Shown here: piece by piece, positions 1 through 7,370 of the stretch | How positions within the stretch are numbered: the stretch's first letter is position 1 | How the letters are laid out: each line of letters begins with the position of its first letter | Origin: B16-G9 sp964400655 | GTDB taxonomy: Bacteria; Bacteroidota; Bacteroidia; Bacteroidales; F082 | DNA length: 26,466 bases | Assembly: GCA_964400655.1 (NCBI GenBank) | Contig: CAYNVN010000125.1 | Span: 1-26,466 of the forward strand | Direction: 5' to 3' | Notes under the pieces: model-generated | Seen by the model: the letters and a program-made list of their open reading frames with translations, nothing else | Told to the model about the DNA's origin: nothing | The model's database searches: none | Translations under genes and position numbers: made by a program

Positions 1-129
1 TGTAGAACTTGTAAATATATATATCTTTTTAATTTTTTATCCTAATTTTAGTTTCATTTCCTCACTTGCATTTGTTTCCGGCTAAAACCGGCATCTTCAA
101 ATGTAGTTATTAATCTATGTTTGGTTAGT

Positions 130-162
130 GGAAAAATATGGAATCACATTCCATATTTTTCC
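130..162. repeat. Perfect 15-bp inverted repeat (hairpin)
   Basis: GGAAAAATATGGAAT at 130-144 is exactly complementary to ATTCCATATTTTTCC at 148-162, with the three-base loop CAC. Either strand could form it. The stem is AT-rich and is not followed by a long T run, so it is not a textbook intrinsic terminator. It could end transcription of a gene left of the window, in either direction, or be a protein-binding palindrome. The symmetry is seen directly; the role is inference. Confidence 0.7.
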
Positions 163-203
163 TGTTTGTGCAGTATGATTTAAATCAACATTAAAACTTC
201 CTG

Positions 204-398
204 TTAAAGAGCACCACTCGCAACAAAATAATTGATGCGGTTTACACAGGAACACACCTGTTTTGTAAGGCCACCCTTTTTATGGCGCAACATCACTTGC
301 ATTAACATCACAGCCTGCACAGGTTCATCTTCTTTAACCTTAAATGCCTCGCAGCCGTTTAAAAAATCCTTAACAAATGTTAGCGAAACGGCCTGCTT
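204..398 (-). pseudogene. Possible small gene remnant, minus strand
   Basis: Read on the minus strand, 398 down to 204 stays open for 64 codons, from just after a TAA (399-401) to a TAA (204-206). The composition is protein-like (…FVKDFLNGCEAFKVKEDE…), and it ends in a Cys-containing tail (QVCSCVNRINYF). It has no ATG near its 5' end; the first in-frame ATG leaves only about 34 residues. I do not recognise the family. It may be the tail of a decayed gene, a very small protein or chance. Confidence 0.2.
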
Positions 399-411
399 TT
401 AATAATAATAG

Positions 412-419
412 TACTTTTG
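412..419 (+). promoter_or_regulatory. Putative -7 promoter element (TACTTTTG)
   Basis: TACTTTTG fits the Bacteroidota TAnnTTTG consensus and lies 17 bases before the PTPS/QueD start. I see no TTG at the usual -33 distance, so only half of the promoter is supported. Confidence 0.4.
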
Positions 420-436
420 GCTTTTAAATATCAACC

Positions 437-853
437 ATGATATACATTACACGAAGAGAAAGGTTTAATGCCGCACACAGGTTGTTCAGATCGGATTATT
501 CGGACGAAAAAAATCTGGAAGTTTTCGGTAAATGCTCCAATCCCAACTGGCACGGGCACAATTATGAGTTGTTTGTTACCGTGAAAGGTGAGGTGGATAA
601 CGAAACAGGATTTTTAGTCAATTTGAAAATACTGAGTAAAATTATCCGCGAAAAAGTGATTAGTAAACTGGACCATAAAAACATTAATCTGGAAGTTGAT
701 TTTATGAAAGGAAAACTTGCTTCCACCGAAAATCTTGCAATTACCATTTGGAACGAGCTGGAAGAATCTGTAAACAAACTTAATGCAACCCTTCACTGTG
801 TAAAAGTTACCGAATCGGAAAATAATTATGTAGAATATTTTGGTGTCGGGTAA
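437..853 (+). CDS. queD: 6-pyruvoyl-tetrahydropterin synthase / QueD family enzyme
   Basis: This 138-residue cytosolic zinc enzyme should act on dihydroneopterin triphosphate, the product of FolE. In bacteria that usually gives 6-carboxytetrahydropterin for queuosine (QueD); in BH4-making organisms it gives 6-pyruvoyl-tetrahydropterin. Zinc-ligand histidines are visible at His14 (FNAAHRL), His39 and His41 (WHGHNY), with the likely catalytic Cys33, an Asp79-His80 pair (LDHKN) and a C-terminal Glu in a VTESENN segment. The CSNPNxHGH spacing resembles the eukaryotic-type PTPS motif more than E. coli QueD, so the exact product is open. Length is normal for the family. folE follows 55 bases downstream on the same strand, which supports a shared pathway. 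queC and queE are not in the window. The symbol queD is used for the family and is not certain. Confidence 0.85.
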   Translation: MIYITRRERFNAAHRLFRSDYSDEKNLEVFGKCSNPNWHGHNYELFVTVKGEVDNETGFLVNLKILSKIIREKVISKLDHKNINLEVDFMKGKLASTENLAITIWNELEESVNKLNATLHCVKVTESENNYVEYFGVG

Positions 854-908
854 AAAAGCTGACAATCTGTCGCTGGCACTTTATTTGATTACCTAAATCA
901 CAACAATT

Positions 909-1526
909 ATGAATAAAAACAAAGAGATGTTGGGCTATGAGCGTATCGACACATTCGCTCCCGATAAACTGAAAAAACTGGAATATCATTATCACGAAAT
1001 ACTAAAACTTATCGGCGAAGACCCTGAACGTGAGGGACTGCAAAAAACCCCTTTCAGGGTGGCAAAAGCCATTCAGTTTCTTACACAGGGTTACGACCAC
1101 GACCCGAAAGAGATATTGCTTTCGGCAAAGTTTAAAGAAGATTATCGTGAAATGGTTATTGTTAAGGATATTGAGATATTCTCGATGTGCGAACACCATA
1201 TGATTCCGTTTATCGGTAAAGCACATGTGGCTTATATTCCCAACGGCTATATTACAGGCTTAAGTAAAATTGCAAGGGTAGTTGAGGCTTATGCCCGCCG
1301 CCTGCAGGTACAGGAGAGGCTTACAACACAAATAAAAGAGGCCATTCAGCAAACGCTTAACCCGTTGGGCGTAGCGGTAGTTATCGAAGCCAAACATTTG
1401 TGCATGGCCATGCGCGGTGTGCAAAAGCAGAGTTCGGTAACCACTACCTCCGATTTTACAGGAGCCTTTGAACGCATTGAAACAAGAAACGAATTTATAA
1501 ATCTTATTTCAGCGAAATTATCTTAA
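909..1526 (+). CDS. folE: GTP cyclohydrolase I
   Basis: FolE converts GTP to 7,8-dihydroneopterin triphosphate, the entry step to folate, queuosine and tetrahydropterins. The 205-residue sequence carries the family hallmarks. Zinc ligands are Cys94 and His97 in SMCEHHMIPFIGKAHVAY and Cys165 in AKHLCMAMRG. The GLSKIARVVEAYARRLQVQERLT helix is intact, as is the QSSVTTTS segment near 174-181. The N-terminus (residues 1-25) is variable, as usual. It sits between the PTPS/QueD gene and a BI-1 membrane protein. The pairing with PTPS is functionally coherent, because FolE makes the PTPS substrate. Confidence 0.96.
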   Translation: MNKNKEMLGYERIDTFAPDKLKKLEYHYHEILKLIGEDPEREGLQKTPFRVAKAIQFLTQGYDHDPKEILLSAKFKEDYREMVIVKDIEIFSMCEHHMIPFIGKAHVAYIPNGYITGLSKIARVVEAYARRLQVQERLTTQIKEAIQQTLNPLGVAVVIEAKHLCMAMRGVQKQSSVTTTSDFTGAFERIETRNEFINLISAKLS

Positions 1527-1535
1527 TAATAAGAA

Positions 1536-1542
1536 AAGGAGG
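1536..1542 (+). promoter_or_regulatory. Strong Shine-Dalgarno (AAGGAGG)
   Basis: AAGGAGG ends 8 bases before the ATG at 1551 (11 before the second ATG at 1554). A near-perfect Shine-Dalgarno is unusual in Bacteroidota and in this window, and it fixes the start of the following gene. Confidence 0.7.
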
Positions 1543-1550
1543 ATTTAATT

Positions 1551-2288
1551 ATGATGAACTTACAAAACAATCAATACGGAAATGTAAATCAGCATGCTGA
1601 TGCATTACCGGTTTCAAGAACATTTGTGTCGGGTGTATTTATGTGGATGTTTGTGGCTTTGGGCATTACCGCCCTTACCGCATGGTGGTTTGCTTCCACC
1701 CCCGCATTGTTACAGCTTTTAATCAATCCCGAAACAGGCAGTATGTCAATTATGGGTTGGATAGTAATGTTTGCACCCCTGATTTTGGTACTGGTTATGT
1801 CGGGAGGTGCCAACCGTATGTCGGCTTCGTCGCTATTGCTGATTTTTATTTTGTTTTCGGTATTGATGGGGGCCAGTTTAAGCTTCATTTTACTGGCTTA
1901 TACCGGTGCTTCCATCGCCAAAACATTTGTAATTACCAGCGGGATGTTCGGTGTGATGGCAGTGGTGGGCTACACCACCAAAACCGATCTAACCAAGTTC
2001 GGCAGCATAATGTTTATGGGGCTTATAGGTATTATCATTGCCAGCCTGGTGAATATGTTTATGCACAGCGGAACCATGGATTATATCATCAGTTTCCTCG
2101 GAGTGTTGATATTTACGGGTCTTACTGCGTATGATGTTCAAAAGATAAAACGAATCGGTGCGCAGGTTGACGGTTATTCAACAAACGATAATGTTAGAAA
2201 GTTAATGCTTTTCGGAGCATTATCACTTTATCTCGATTTTATCAATTTATTTTTATTTTTGCTGCGCTTTTTTGGCAACAGAAAATAA
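1551..2288 (+). CDS. Bax inhibitor-1/YccA family membrane protein
   Basis: This 245-residue integral inner-membrane protein has about seven hydrophobic segments. A short polar N-terminus (residues 1-20) is followed by helices near 25-47, 67-83, 91-113, 122-137, 150-167, 173-190 and 219-240. Family signatures are the FTGLTAYDVQKIKR segment near 186-199 and the C-terminal ALSLYLDFINLFLFLLRFFG. Bacterial relatives (YbhL, YetJ) are pH-sensitive calcium leak channels or quality-control partners of FtsH; which applies here cannot be told. The start at 1551 follows a strong Shine-Dalgarno, with 1554 as the alternative. Only 24 bases separate it from folE and 20 from fabD, so it may be co-transcribed with both. 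Confidence 0.9.
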   Translation: MMNLQNNQYGNVNQHADALPVSRTFVSGVFMWMFVALGITALTAWWFASTPALLQLLINPETGSMSIMGWIVMFAPLILVLVMSGGANRMSASSLLLIFILFSVLMGASLSFILLAYTGASIAKTFVITSGMFGVMAVVGYTTKTDLTKFGSIMFMGLIGIIIASLVNMFMHSGTMDYIISFLGVLIFTGLTAYDVQKIKRIGAQVDGYSTNDNVRKLMLFGALSLYLDFINLFLFLLRFFGNRK

Positions 2289-2308
2289 CCTAAACAAAAA
2301 AACTAAAT

Positions 2309-3190
2309 ATGGTTGCATATGTTTTCCCCGGGCAGGGGGCGCAATACATCGGAATGGGTAAAGACCTTTACGATCAATCTGCTAAAGCCAAAGACCTTTT
2401 TGAAAAAGCAAACAAAATCCTTAAATTTCGAATTACGGATATCATGTTTGACGGAACCGAAGAGGAGCTGAAGCAGACCAAAGTTACCCAGCCCGCTATT
2501 TTTCTTCACTCCGTTATCCTGGCTTCCCAGTTGGGAGAAAACTTTAAACCCGATATGGTTGCCGGTCATTCGCTCGGCGAATTTTCGGCACTGGTTGCCA
2601 ATAAAACATTATCGTTCGAAGACGGACTGAAACTGGTTTCAAAAAGGGCACTGGCCATGCAAAAAGCCTGCGAAGTTGAACCATCAACCATGGCGGCTAT
2701 TATCGGTCTTGATGACGGTATTGTTGAAAAAGTTTGCCATGAAATTGATGATATTGTGGTTCCGGCAAATTACAATACACCCGGACAACTGGTTATTTCA
2801 GGCTCCGTTCCGGGTATCGATAAAGCCATTGAACTGCTGAACAAAGCCGGTGCCAAGCGTGCTTTAAAACTCAAAGTGGGAGGAGCTTTCCACTCACCTT
2901 TAATGGAACCTGCACGTGTTGAGCTGGCCGAAGCCATTTCGGCCACAACTTTTAATCAGGGTATATGCCCCATCTATCAAAATGTAACCGGCCAACCGGT
3001 TAACGACCCCGAAATTATTAAAAACAACCTGATAAAACAATTGGTGTCGCCGGTTAGATGGACACAAACCATGCAAAATATGCTGGCCGATGGTGCTTCA
3101 AAAATTGTTGAAGTGGGCCCGGGTAAAGTATTGCAGGGAATGTTCAAGAAAATCGACCGAAAACTGGCTACCGAAAGCGCAAGTTTATAA
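2309..3190 (+). CDS. fabD: Malonyl-CoA:ACP transacylase
   Basis: FabD moves malonyl from CoA to acyl carrier protein to start each round of type II fatty-acid elongation. The 293-residue length is typical. Visible motifs are the N-terminal FPGQGAQ oxyanion-hole segment (6-12), the nucleophile elbow GHSLGEFSA with Ser88, and the catalytic His195 in GGAFHSPLM. The conserved YNTPGQLVISG stretch lies near 155-165. No fabH, fabF or acpP is adjacent, so this copy stands apart from a classic fab cluster. It is the last gene of the leftward block and is followed 2 bases later by an intrinsic terminator. Confidence 0.96.
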   Translation: MVAYVFPGQGAQYIGMGKDLYDQSAKAKDLFEKANKILKFRITDIMFDGTEEELKQTKVTQPAIFLHSVILASQLGENFKPDMVAGHSLGEFSALVANKTLSFEDGLKLVSKRALAMQKACEVEPSTMAAIIGLDDGIVEKVCHEIDDIVVPANYNTPGQLVISGSVPGIDKAIELLNKAGAKRALKLKVGGAFHSPLMEPARVELAEAISATTFNQGICPIYQNVTGQPVNDPEIIKNNLIKQLVSPVRWTQTMQNMLADGASKIVEVGPGKVLQGMFKKIDRKLATESASL

Positions 3191-3192
3191 AC

Positions 3193-3228
3193 AAAAAAAC
3201 GGCTTGAATTTTTCAAGCCGTTTTTTTT
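3193..3228. terminator. Bidirectional intrinsic terminator
   Basis: A 9-bp stem CGGCTTGAA (3200-3208) / TTCAAGCCG (3212-3220) with a TTT loop is flanked by an A run on the left and a T run on the right. It can end fabD on the plus strand and the convergent PrsW-like gene on the minus strand. Confidence 0.9.
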
Positions 3229-3235
3229 ATTTTTA

Positions 3236-3898
3236 TCAGGGCTTCAAATTAACTGCCCTTACCAGCAGTGAGGTACCGATTACAAAATATCCTATCAAAA
3301 TAAATACCAGTAAACGAACGTCGGAAGTGATAAAGCCAAAATAGAAGATGGCATGAAAAAAAGTTGCCAAAAACAACCCCGAGGAGTCGTCAATAAAACT
3401 GTTTTTACGTGTGTAACCCATGCCCATAAAATAACCCAGCACAATAGAAAACGATAAAGTTCCTAAAGGATATATCCACAAAAACATGGTTAAATCGTGT
3501 ACTTTATCGGTACCTATTATTCCAAATAAATATAATACCGATGCTACTGTGGTAAATCCCAAACCAACCAAAAAAGCATAAATAATCCCGTCTAAAGGAT
3601 CTTTAATTAATTCTTTTTTGATAAAGGCATATCTCAACACCAAAAACTTGGCAAACTCCGAAGCAAAAGCAATCCCCACAAAAACATAAGCAGCCGTCCG
3701 TCGCATGTTTCTAAGATTTCCATGCCAGCGATATTCAAAAACATAATCGGAAGCAATCAGCAAAACAATGGCAACAGCTCCTAAAACAAGCGCCGTAACA
3801 ACATGTTTCCAATCTTTAATCGAAAATTTAAACCTCATATAGACTAGAAAAATGATAATTAAAAGAGGCGACAGAAGCAGGGGTAAATAGTTTGACAT
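3236..3898 (-). CDS. PrsW-like membrane protein, probable pseudo-protease
   Basis: This 220-residue polytopic protein has about seven hydrophobic stretches. The layout matches PrsW glutamic-type intramembrane proteases (family M82). FASEFAKF (78-85) stands where the EExxK motif belongs, DPLDGIIYAFLVGLGF (100-115) is very PrsW-like, and HAIFYFG (182-188) is the late His motif. Several usual active-site residues look replaced. The first Glu of the EE pair is Ser80. The Glu of the FxxxEN motif is Ala119. The last motif lacks the Asp of HxxxD. PrsW cleaves anti-sigma factors; no anti-sigma or ECF sigma gene is nearby. It is convergent with fabD and divergent from the cupin gene. A non-catalytic paralogue or a distinct membrane family are the alternatives. 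Confidence 0.6.
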   Translation of the reverse strand: MSNYLPLLLSPLLIIIFLVYMRFKFSIKDWKHVVTALVLGAVAIVLLIASDYVFEYRWHGNLRNMRRTAAYVFVGIAFASEFAKFLVLRYAFIKKELIKDPLDGIIYAFLVGLGFTTVASVLYLFGIIGTDKVHDLTMFLWIYPLGTLSFSIVLGYFMGMGYTRKNSFIDDSSGLFLATFFHAIFYFGFITSDVRLLVFILIGYFVIGTSLLVRAVNLKP

Positions 3899-3933
3899 GA
3901 TAAAATAATTGTTGGTTTTTTTCTTTTGGGAAT

Positions 3934-3941
3934 CAAATATA
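3934..3941 (-). promoter_or_regulatory. Putative -7 promoter element for PrsW-like gene
   Basis: On the minus strand this reads TATATTTG, a match to TAnnTTTG, 35 bases upstream of the start at 3898. No clear -33 TTG is visible. Confidence 0.4.
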
Positions 3942-3987
3942 AGAATTGTTTGTAATTTTATACATTAATTTTAAAAATATTTAAACC

Positions 3988-4257
3988 ATGAGTAAAGTAA
4001 AAATTGAAAAACTTTCGCAGGAGGAGCTTGAAAAACGGGGTGTTTTTTCATGGCCCGTCTGGACAAAAGAAATTTCCAGGTTCGACTGGACATATTCCGG
4101 CGTAGAGCAATGTTACATTGTTGAAGGTGAGTTTGATGTGGAAACCGACGAAGGTGTGTTCCATGCAGGTCCCGGCGACTTTGTAACCTTTGAAGACGGT
4201 TTAAAATGTGTTTGGGATATTAAAAAGCCCGTGAAAAAACATTACAACTTCCTTTAA
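3988..4257 (+). CDS. Small cupin-domain protein (DUF861/Cupin_3 type)
   Basis: This 89-residue single-domain cupin has motif 1 around 34-52 (YSGVEQCYIVEGEFDVETDEG) and motif 2 around 56-72 (HAGPGDFVTFEDGLKCVW), ending in the VKKHYNF tail typical of the Cupin_3/DUF861 group related to the EutQ and ureidoglycine aminohydrolase cupins. The classic metal-binding His pair of motif 1 is not evident; Glu and Cys occupy that region, so metal binding is uncertain. It is a stand-alone domain with no catabolic genes around it. Its stop is only 3 bases before rsgA, so the two are probably co-transcribed. The substrate is unknown. Confidence 0.85.
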   Translation: MSKVKIEKLSQEELEKRGVFSWPVWTKEISRFDWTYSGVEQCYIVEGEFDVETDEGVFHAGPGDFVTFEDGLKCVWDIKKPVKKHYNFL

Positions 4258-4260
4258 TCA

Positions 4261-5217
4261 ATGGTTAAATCGAAGGGAGGAATAATCAGAACGGGAAAGG
4301 TTGTCCGCTCCACCGGAAGCTGGTATGTTATCCGTACGGACGATGGTAACCTGTATCATTGCAAATTAAAAGGAAGGTTCCGTATTCAGGGAATACGAAC
4401 CACAAATCCGGTTGCCGTTGGCGATGTTGTTGACTTTTTGTTCAAAGAAACGGAAGAATCGGGTGTCATTCAAAAAATACACCAACGCAACAATTATGTT
4501 ATCCGTAAGGCTACCAAGCTTTCAAAAGCAGCCCATATCATTGCTTCCAACATCGACCAGGCCGTAATCATCGCCTCCCTTATCCAACCCGTTACCTCTA
4601 CCGGATTTATCGACCGCCTTTTGGTTACCACCGAAGCCTATCACATTCCCGCGGTAATTATATTCAATAAAGTGGATTTGTACGACGATGCGCGTAAAGA
4701 GTATTTAAATGAACTAACCGGAATTTATACCAACGCCGGTTATACCTGCCTTACAACGTCAGCCAAAGAACAATATAATGTTACTGCATTCAAAGAGCTG
4801 TTAAAGGGAAAAACAAGCCTGCTTTCGGGACATTCGGGTGTTGGTAAATCGGCACTGATTAATGCCATTGATCCGGCATTAAACCTTAAAGAGGGTGAAA
4901 TATCAAAAATGCACGAGAAGGGAAAACACACCACAACCTTTGCCGAAATGTTTCCTTTAGCCTTTGGCGGATTTATCATCGATACACCGGGAATAAAGGA
5001 GTTTGGGCTGGTGGGTTTCGACGCTCCCGAACTGGGTCAGCGGTTCCCTGAAATAAGGAATAAAATGCCCCTTTGCCGCTTTAATAACTGTATCCACGTT
5101 AAAGAGCCGGGATGTGCCGTTGTTGATGCGGTTGAAAGCGGTGAAATTGCCCGTTTCAGATATGTCAATTATCTCAATATGCTTAACGAGATAAAAACCG
5201 ACTCGTTGCCAAAGTAA
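4261..5217 (+). CDS. rsgA: Small ribosomal subunit biogenesis GTPase RsgA
   Basis: RsgA is a circularly permuted GTPase that checks late 30S maturation at the decoding centre. The 318-residue protein has an N-terminal OB fold (about 8-75, with GDVVDF). The permuted G motifs follow in order: G4 NKVD (136-139), G5 near TSA (166-168), G1 GHSGVGKS (190-197), a switch region with GKHTTT (221-226) and G3 DTPG (241-244). The C-terminal zinc knuckle uses Cys272, Cys277, His279 and Cys285 (CRFNNCIHVKEPGC). Length is normal. The start is set by the 3-base gap to the upstream cupin gene. Confidence 0.96.
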   Translation: MVKSKGGIIRTGKVVRSTGSWYVIRTDDGNLYHCKLKGRFRIQGIRTTNPVAVGDVVDFLFKETEESGVIQKIHQRNNYVIRKATKLSKAAHIIASNIDQAVIIASLIQPVTSTGFIDRLLVTTEAYHIPAVIIFNKVDLYDDARKEYLNELTGIYTNAGYTCLTTSAKEQYNVTAFKELLKGKTSLLSGHSGVGKSALINAIDPALNLKEGEISKMHEKGKHTTTFAEMFPLAFGGFIIDTPGIKEFGLVGFDAPELGQRFPEIRNKMPLCRFNNCIHVKEPGCAVVDAVESGEIARFRYVNYLNMLNEIKTDSLPK

Positions 5218-5234
5218 GTGCACCCAATTATTAG

Positions 5235-5242
5235 TACATTTG
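5235..5242 (+). promoter_or_regulatory. Putative -7 promoter element (TACATTTG)
   Basis: TACATTTG fits TAnnTTTG and lies 18 bases before the TTG start of the CBS gene. A TTG at 5206-5208 is 26 bases upstream, somewhat far for a -33 box. Transcription from here would begin near 5249, which supports the TTG start. Confidence 0.4.
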
Positions 5243-5260
5243 CTTTAAATATTAACAACC

Positions 5261-5923
5261 TTGATTGCACGCGAACTGATAACCGACGGCATTTTGCCAC
5301 TAAAAACCTCCGACACGGGAAAAACCGCCCTAAGCTGGATGGAAGACTATAAATTGTCGCATCTGCCCATTGTTAACAACGAAAAGTTTTTGGGGCTCAT
5401 ATCGGAAATGGACATTTATGAACTCAACAACTTTAACGAACCGCTTGGCAATCATACCCTTTCGCTAAAAAATCCTTTCGTTTATGAGCATCAGCACATT
5501 TTTGATGTTCTAAAACTGGTCAATGCTTTAAGGCTTACCCTTATCCCCGTACTTGATGATGAAAATAACTATACAGGTGCCATAACTTTGCAAAACCTGC
5601 TTTCAAAAACCGCCGAATTGCTGTCGCTTGACAAACAAGGCGGATTGATTATACTGGAAATGAGCATTAACGATTACAGCCTCACCGAAATAGCCAATAT
5701 TGTCGAATCAAACGGTGTTAAGGTTTTAAATATGGTGGTTATGAACCATCCCGAATCAACCCTTATTGATGTTGTATTAAAACTGAACACCAACGAACCG
5801 GGCGGAGTGATACAAACCTTTGAAAGATACGATTACCAGGTTAAAGCGGTGATTGACGAAGAGTTTGACAAAGATGAGCTGAAAGAGCGTTACAACTCCC
5901 TGATGAAATATCTTAATATATGA
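5261..5923 (+). CDS. CBS-pair / ACT-like domain protein
   Basis: This 220-residue soluble protein has two CBS domains, about residues 7-57 (LPIVNNEKFLGLISEMDI) and 68-118 (LIPVLDDENNYTGAITLQNLL), followed by an ACT-like fold near 128-198 (GGLIILEMSINDYSLTEIANIVESNG…). Such CBS-ACT proteins sense adenosyl nucleotides or amino acids and usually regulate a partner; no enzymatic domain is present. The start codon is TTG at 5261: there is no in-frame ATG nearby that would keep the first CBS domain, and a promoter element sits just upstream. The stop overlaps the next gene by 4 bases (ATGA), indicating translational coupling to the outer-membrane protein gene. The ligand is unknown. Confidence 0.85.
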   Translation: MIARELITDGILPLKTSDTGKTALSWMEDYKLSHLPIVNNEKFLGLISEMDIYELNNFNEPLGNHTLSLKNPFVYEHQHIFDVLKLVNALRLTLIPVLDDENNYTGAITLQNLLSKTAELLSLDKQGGLIILEMSINDYSLTEIANIVESNGVKVLNMVVMNHPESTLIDVVLKLNTNEPGGVIQTFERYDYQVKAVIDEEFDKDELKERYNSLMKYLNI

Positions 5924-7323
5924 CGGAAAAATGGCTGACTTTTTTGTTTCTGTTTGTTTCATTGACTGCATTTTCCAGAGCAGATACGACAATTTCCGGC
6001 GACTCGCTGATAATTGTAGGGAAGATTACCTTTTCCGGAAATAAAATTACCAAAAACCGGATCATTACCCGTGAACTGGAATTTAAAGAAGGGGATACCC
6101 TGACGGTTTCGGAACTTGAAAACAAAATTGAGAAAAGCCGTGAAAATCTGTTAAACCGCTCCCTGTTCAATTTCGTAACTTTTTCTGTTTCCGATTCTGC
6201 CGGAAGGCAAAATACACACATTCATTTTGTGGAACGCTGGTATATATGGCCCATTCCCATCCTGGATTTTGCCGATAGAAACATCAATGCCTGGTGGGAG
6301 TCGCGCGACTGGAGCCACATCAATTACGGCATCGACCTCAGGGTTGAAAATTTCAGGGGACGTATGGAAACCCTGCATATTATCCTGCAGGGCGGCTACG
6401 ATAAAGCAGCCATCGTAAAATGGGCAACACCATATATTGACAAAAAACAAAAATTCGGCATGTCATTTAGCGGAGGAATGATATACAATCGTCAGACCGA
6501 TTACACTTTGCAGGATAATAAACCGTTGTATCACGGCTTTGAAAACGACTTTGCCCGTAAATATTATTTTGCCGACGTGGGATTTTCGTTACGTGTTAAC
6601 TACAACTCTTTTCACAGTGCTACAATCAGATACAACAACCTGTGGTATAACGACTCGCTGTTGGTTTTAAATCCCGGTTTTACCTACGGACAAAATTTTT
6701 ACAGCTATATAACGCTGGACTACAAATACAAACTGGATTATCGCGATTACAAACCCTACCCTTTAAACGGCTATTATTTTGACGTAAAATTTGCACAAAC
6801 CGGATTCGGATTGTTTAGCGGCGACATGGCCGTTTCGGCCGTTGAAGTTAATTTTGATCACTATTTTAAGATTTATAAGCGTTTCTTTTTTGCTTACCGG
6901 CTGGCAGGACTGTACACCAACGAATCAAAATTTCAACCCTATTTTGTTTCCCGAGGAATAGGCCGGGGTGACTTTGATATGAGGGGTTACGAACTTGTGA
7001 TTATTAATGGTCAAAAGCTGGGATTGATTAAATCAAACTTTAAATACGAGATTATTCCCATGAAGATACACCGCATAAAATGGATAAAAACCGAAAAATT
7101 CGGAAAACTGTTTTATGCCCTTTATGCCAATTTGTTTTTTGATATGGGATATGCGAGCGACCTTCAGACAAGTAATACCAACCCGCTGGCCAATCAGATT
7201 TTGTGGAGCTTGGGAGCGGGTCTTGATTTGATATCTTTTTACGACATTGTGCTCCGGTTTGAGTTTTCGGTTAACAAACAACAGCAAACGGGTTTTTACC
7301 TCGGACTGGTTGCCCCCATATAA
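5920..7323 (+). CDS. Omp85-superfamily outer-membrane protein (POTRA + beta-barrel)
   Basis: This 467-residue exported protein has a Sec signal peptide (about 1-21, hydrophobic LTFLFLFVSLTAF), one POTRA-like domain (about 32-105, with IIVGKITFSGNKITKNRIITREL) and a C-terminal beta-barrel rich in alternating aromatic residues. DMRGY at 353-357 corresponds to the (V/I)RGY loop-6 motif of Omp85 proteins, which supports BamA/TamA kinship. It is far shorter than BamA, with one POTRA instead of five, so it is not the main assembly factor. Small Omp85 relatives are common in Bacteroidota and mostly uncharacterised. It ends in Ile, not the usual aromatic residue. It is translationally coupled to the CBS-ACT gene and followed by an intrinsic terminator. 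Confidence 0.82.
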   Translation: MTEKWLTFLFLFVSLTAFSRADTTISGDSLIIVGKITFSGNKITKNRIITRELEFKEGDTLTVSELENKIEKSRENLLNRSLFNFVTFSVSDSAGRQNTHIHFVERWYIWPIPILDFADRNINAWWESRDWSHINYGIDLRVENFRGRMETLHIILQGGYDKAAIVKWATPYIDKKQKFGMSFSGGMIYNRQTDYTLQDNKPLYHGFENDFARKYYFADVGFSLRVNYNSFHSATIRYNNLWYNDSLLVLNPGFTYGQNFYSYITLDYKYKLDYRDYKPYPLNGYYFDVKFAQTGFGLFSGDMAVSAVEVNFDHYFKIYKRFFFAYRLAGLYTNESKFQPYFVSRGIGRGDFDMRGYELVIINGQKLGLIKSNFKYEIIPMKIHRIKWIKTEKFGKLFYALYANLFFDMGYASDLQTSNTNPLANQILWSLGAGLDLISFYDIVLRFEFSVNKQQQTGFYLGLVAPI

Positions 7324-7356
7324 AAAAAAGCCATCCGAAACGGGTGGCTTTTTTTT
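7322..7356. terminator. Bidirectional intrinsic terminator
   Basis: An 8-bp stem GCCATCCG (7330-7337) / CGGGTGGC (7341-7348, one G-T pair) with an AAA loop has an A run before it and eight T after it. It serves the outer-membrane protein gene on the plus strand and ahcY on the minus strand, which converge here. Confidence 0.88.
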
Positions 7357-7370
7357 ATAATGTTTCCGTA

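Larger units (their letters stand above)
1..436. other. Non-coding upstream region
   Basis: No convincing intact gene lies in this AT-rich stretch. It holds a perfect hairpin (130-162), a possible open minus-strand gene fragment (204-398) and a Bacteroidota -7 promoter element just before the first gene (412-419). The first 120 bases show nothing else recognisable apart from a small CCGG...CCGG inverted pair near 78-92. Confidence 0.6.

Noticed and set aside
1643..2134. 163-codon alternative frame inside the BI-1 gene
   Set aside because: It overlaps a clear seven-helix membrane protein with family motifs. The alternative translation is rich in Cys, His and Tyr in a shadow-like pattern.
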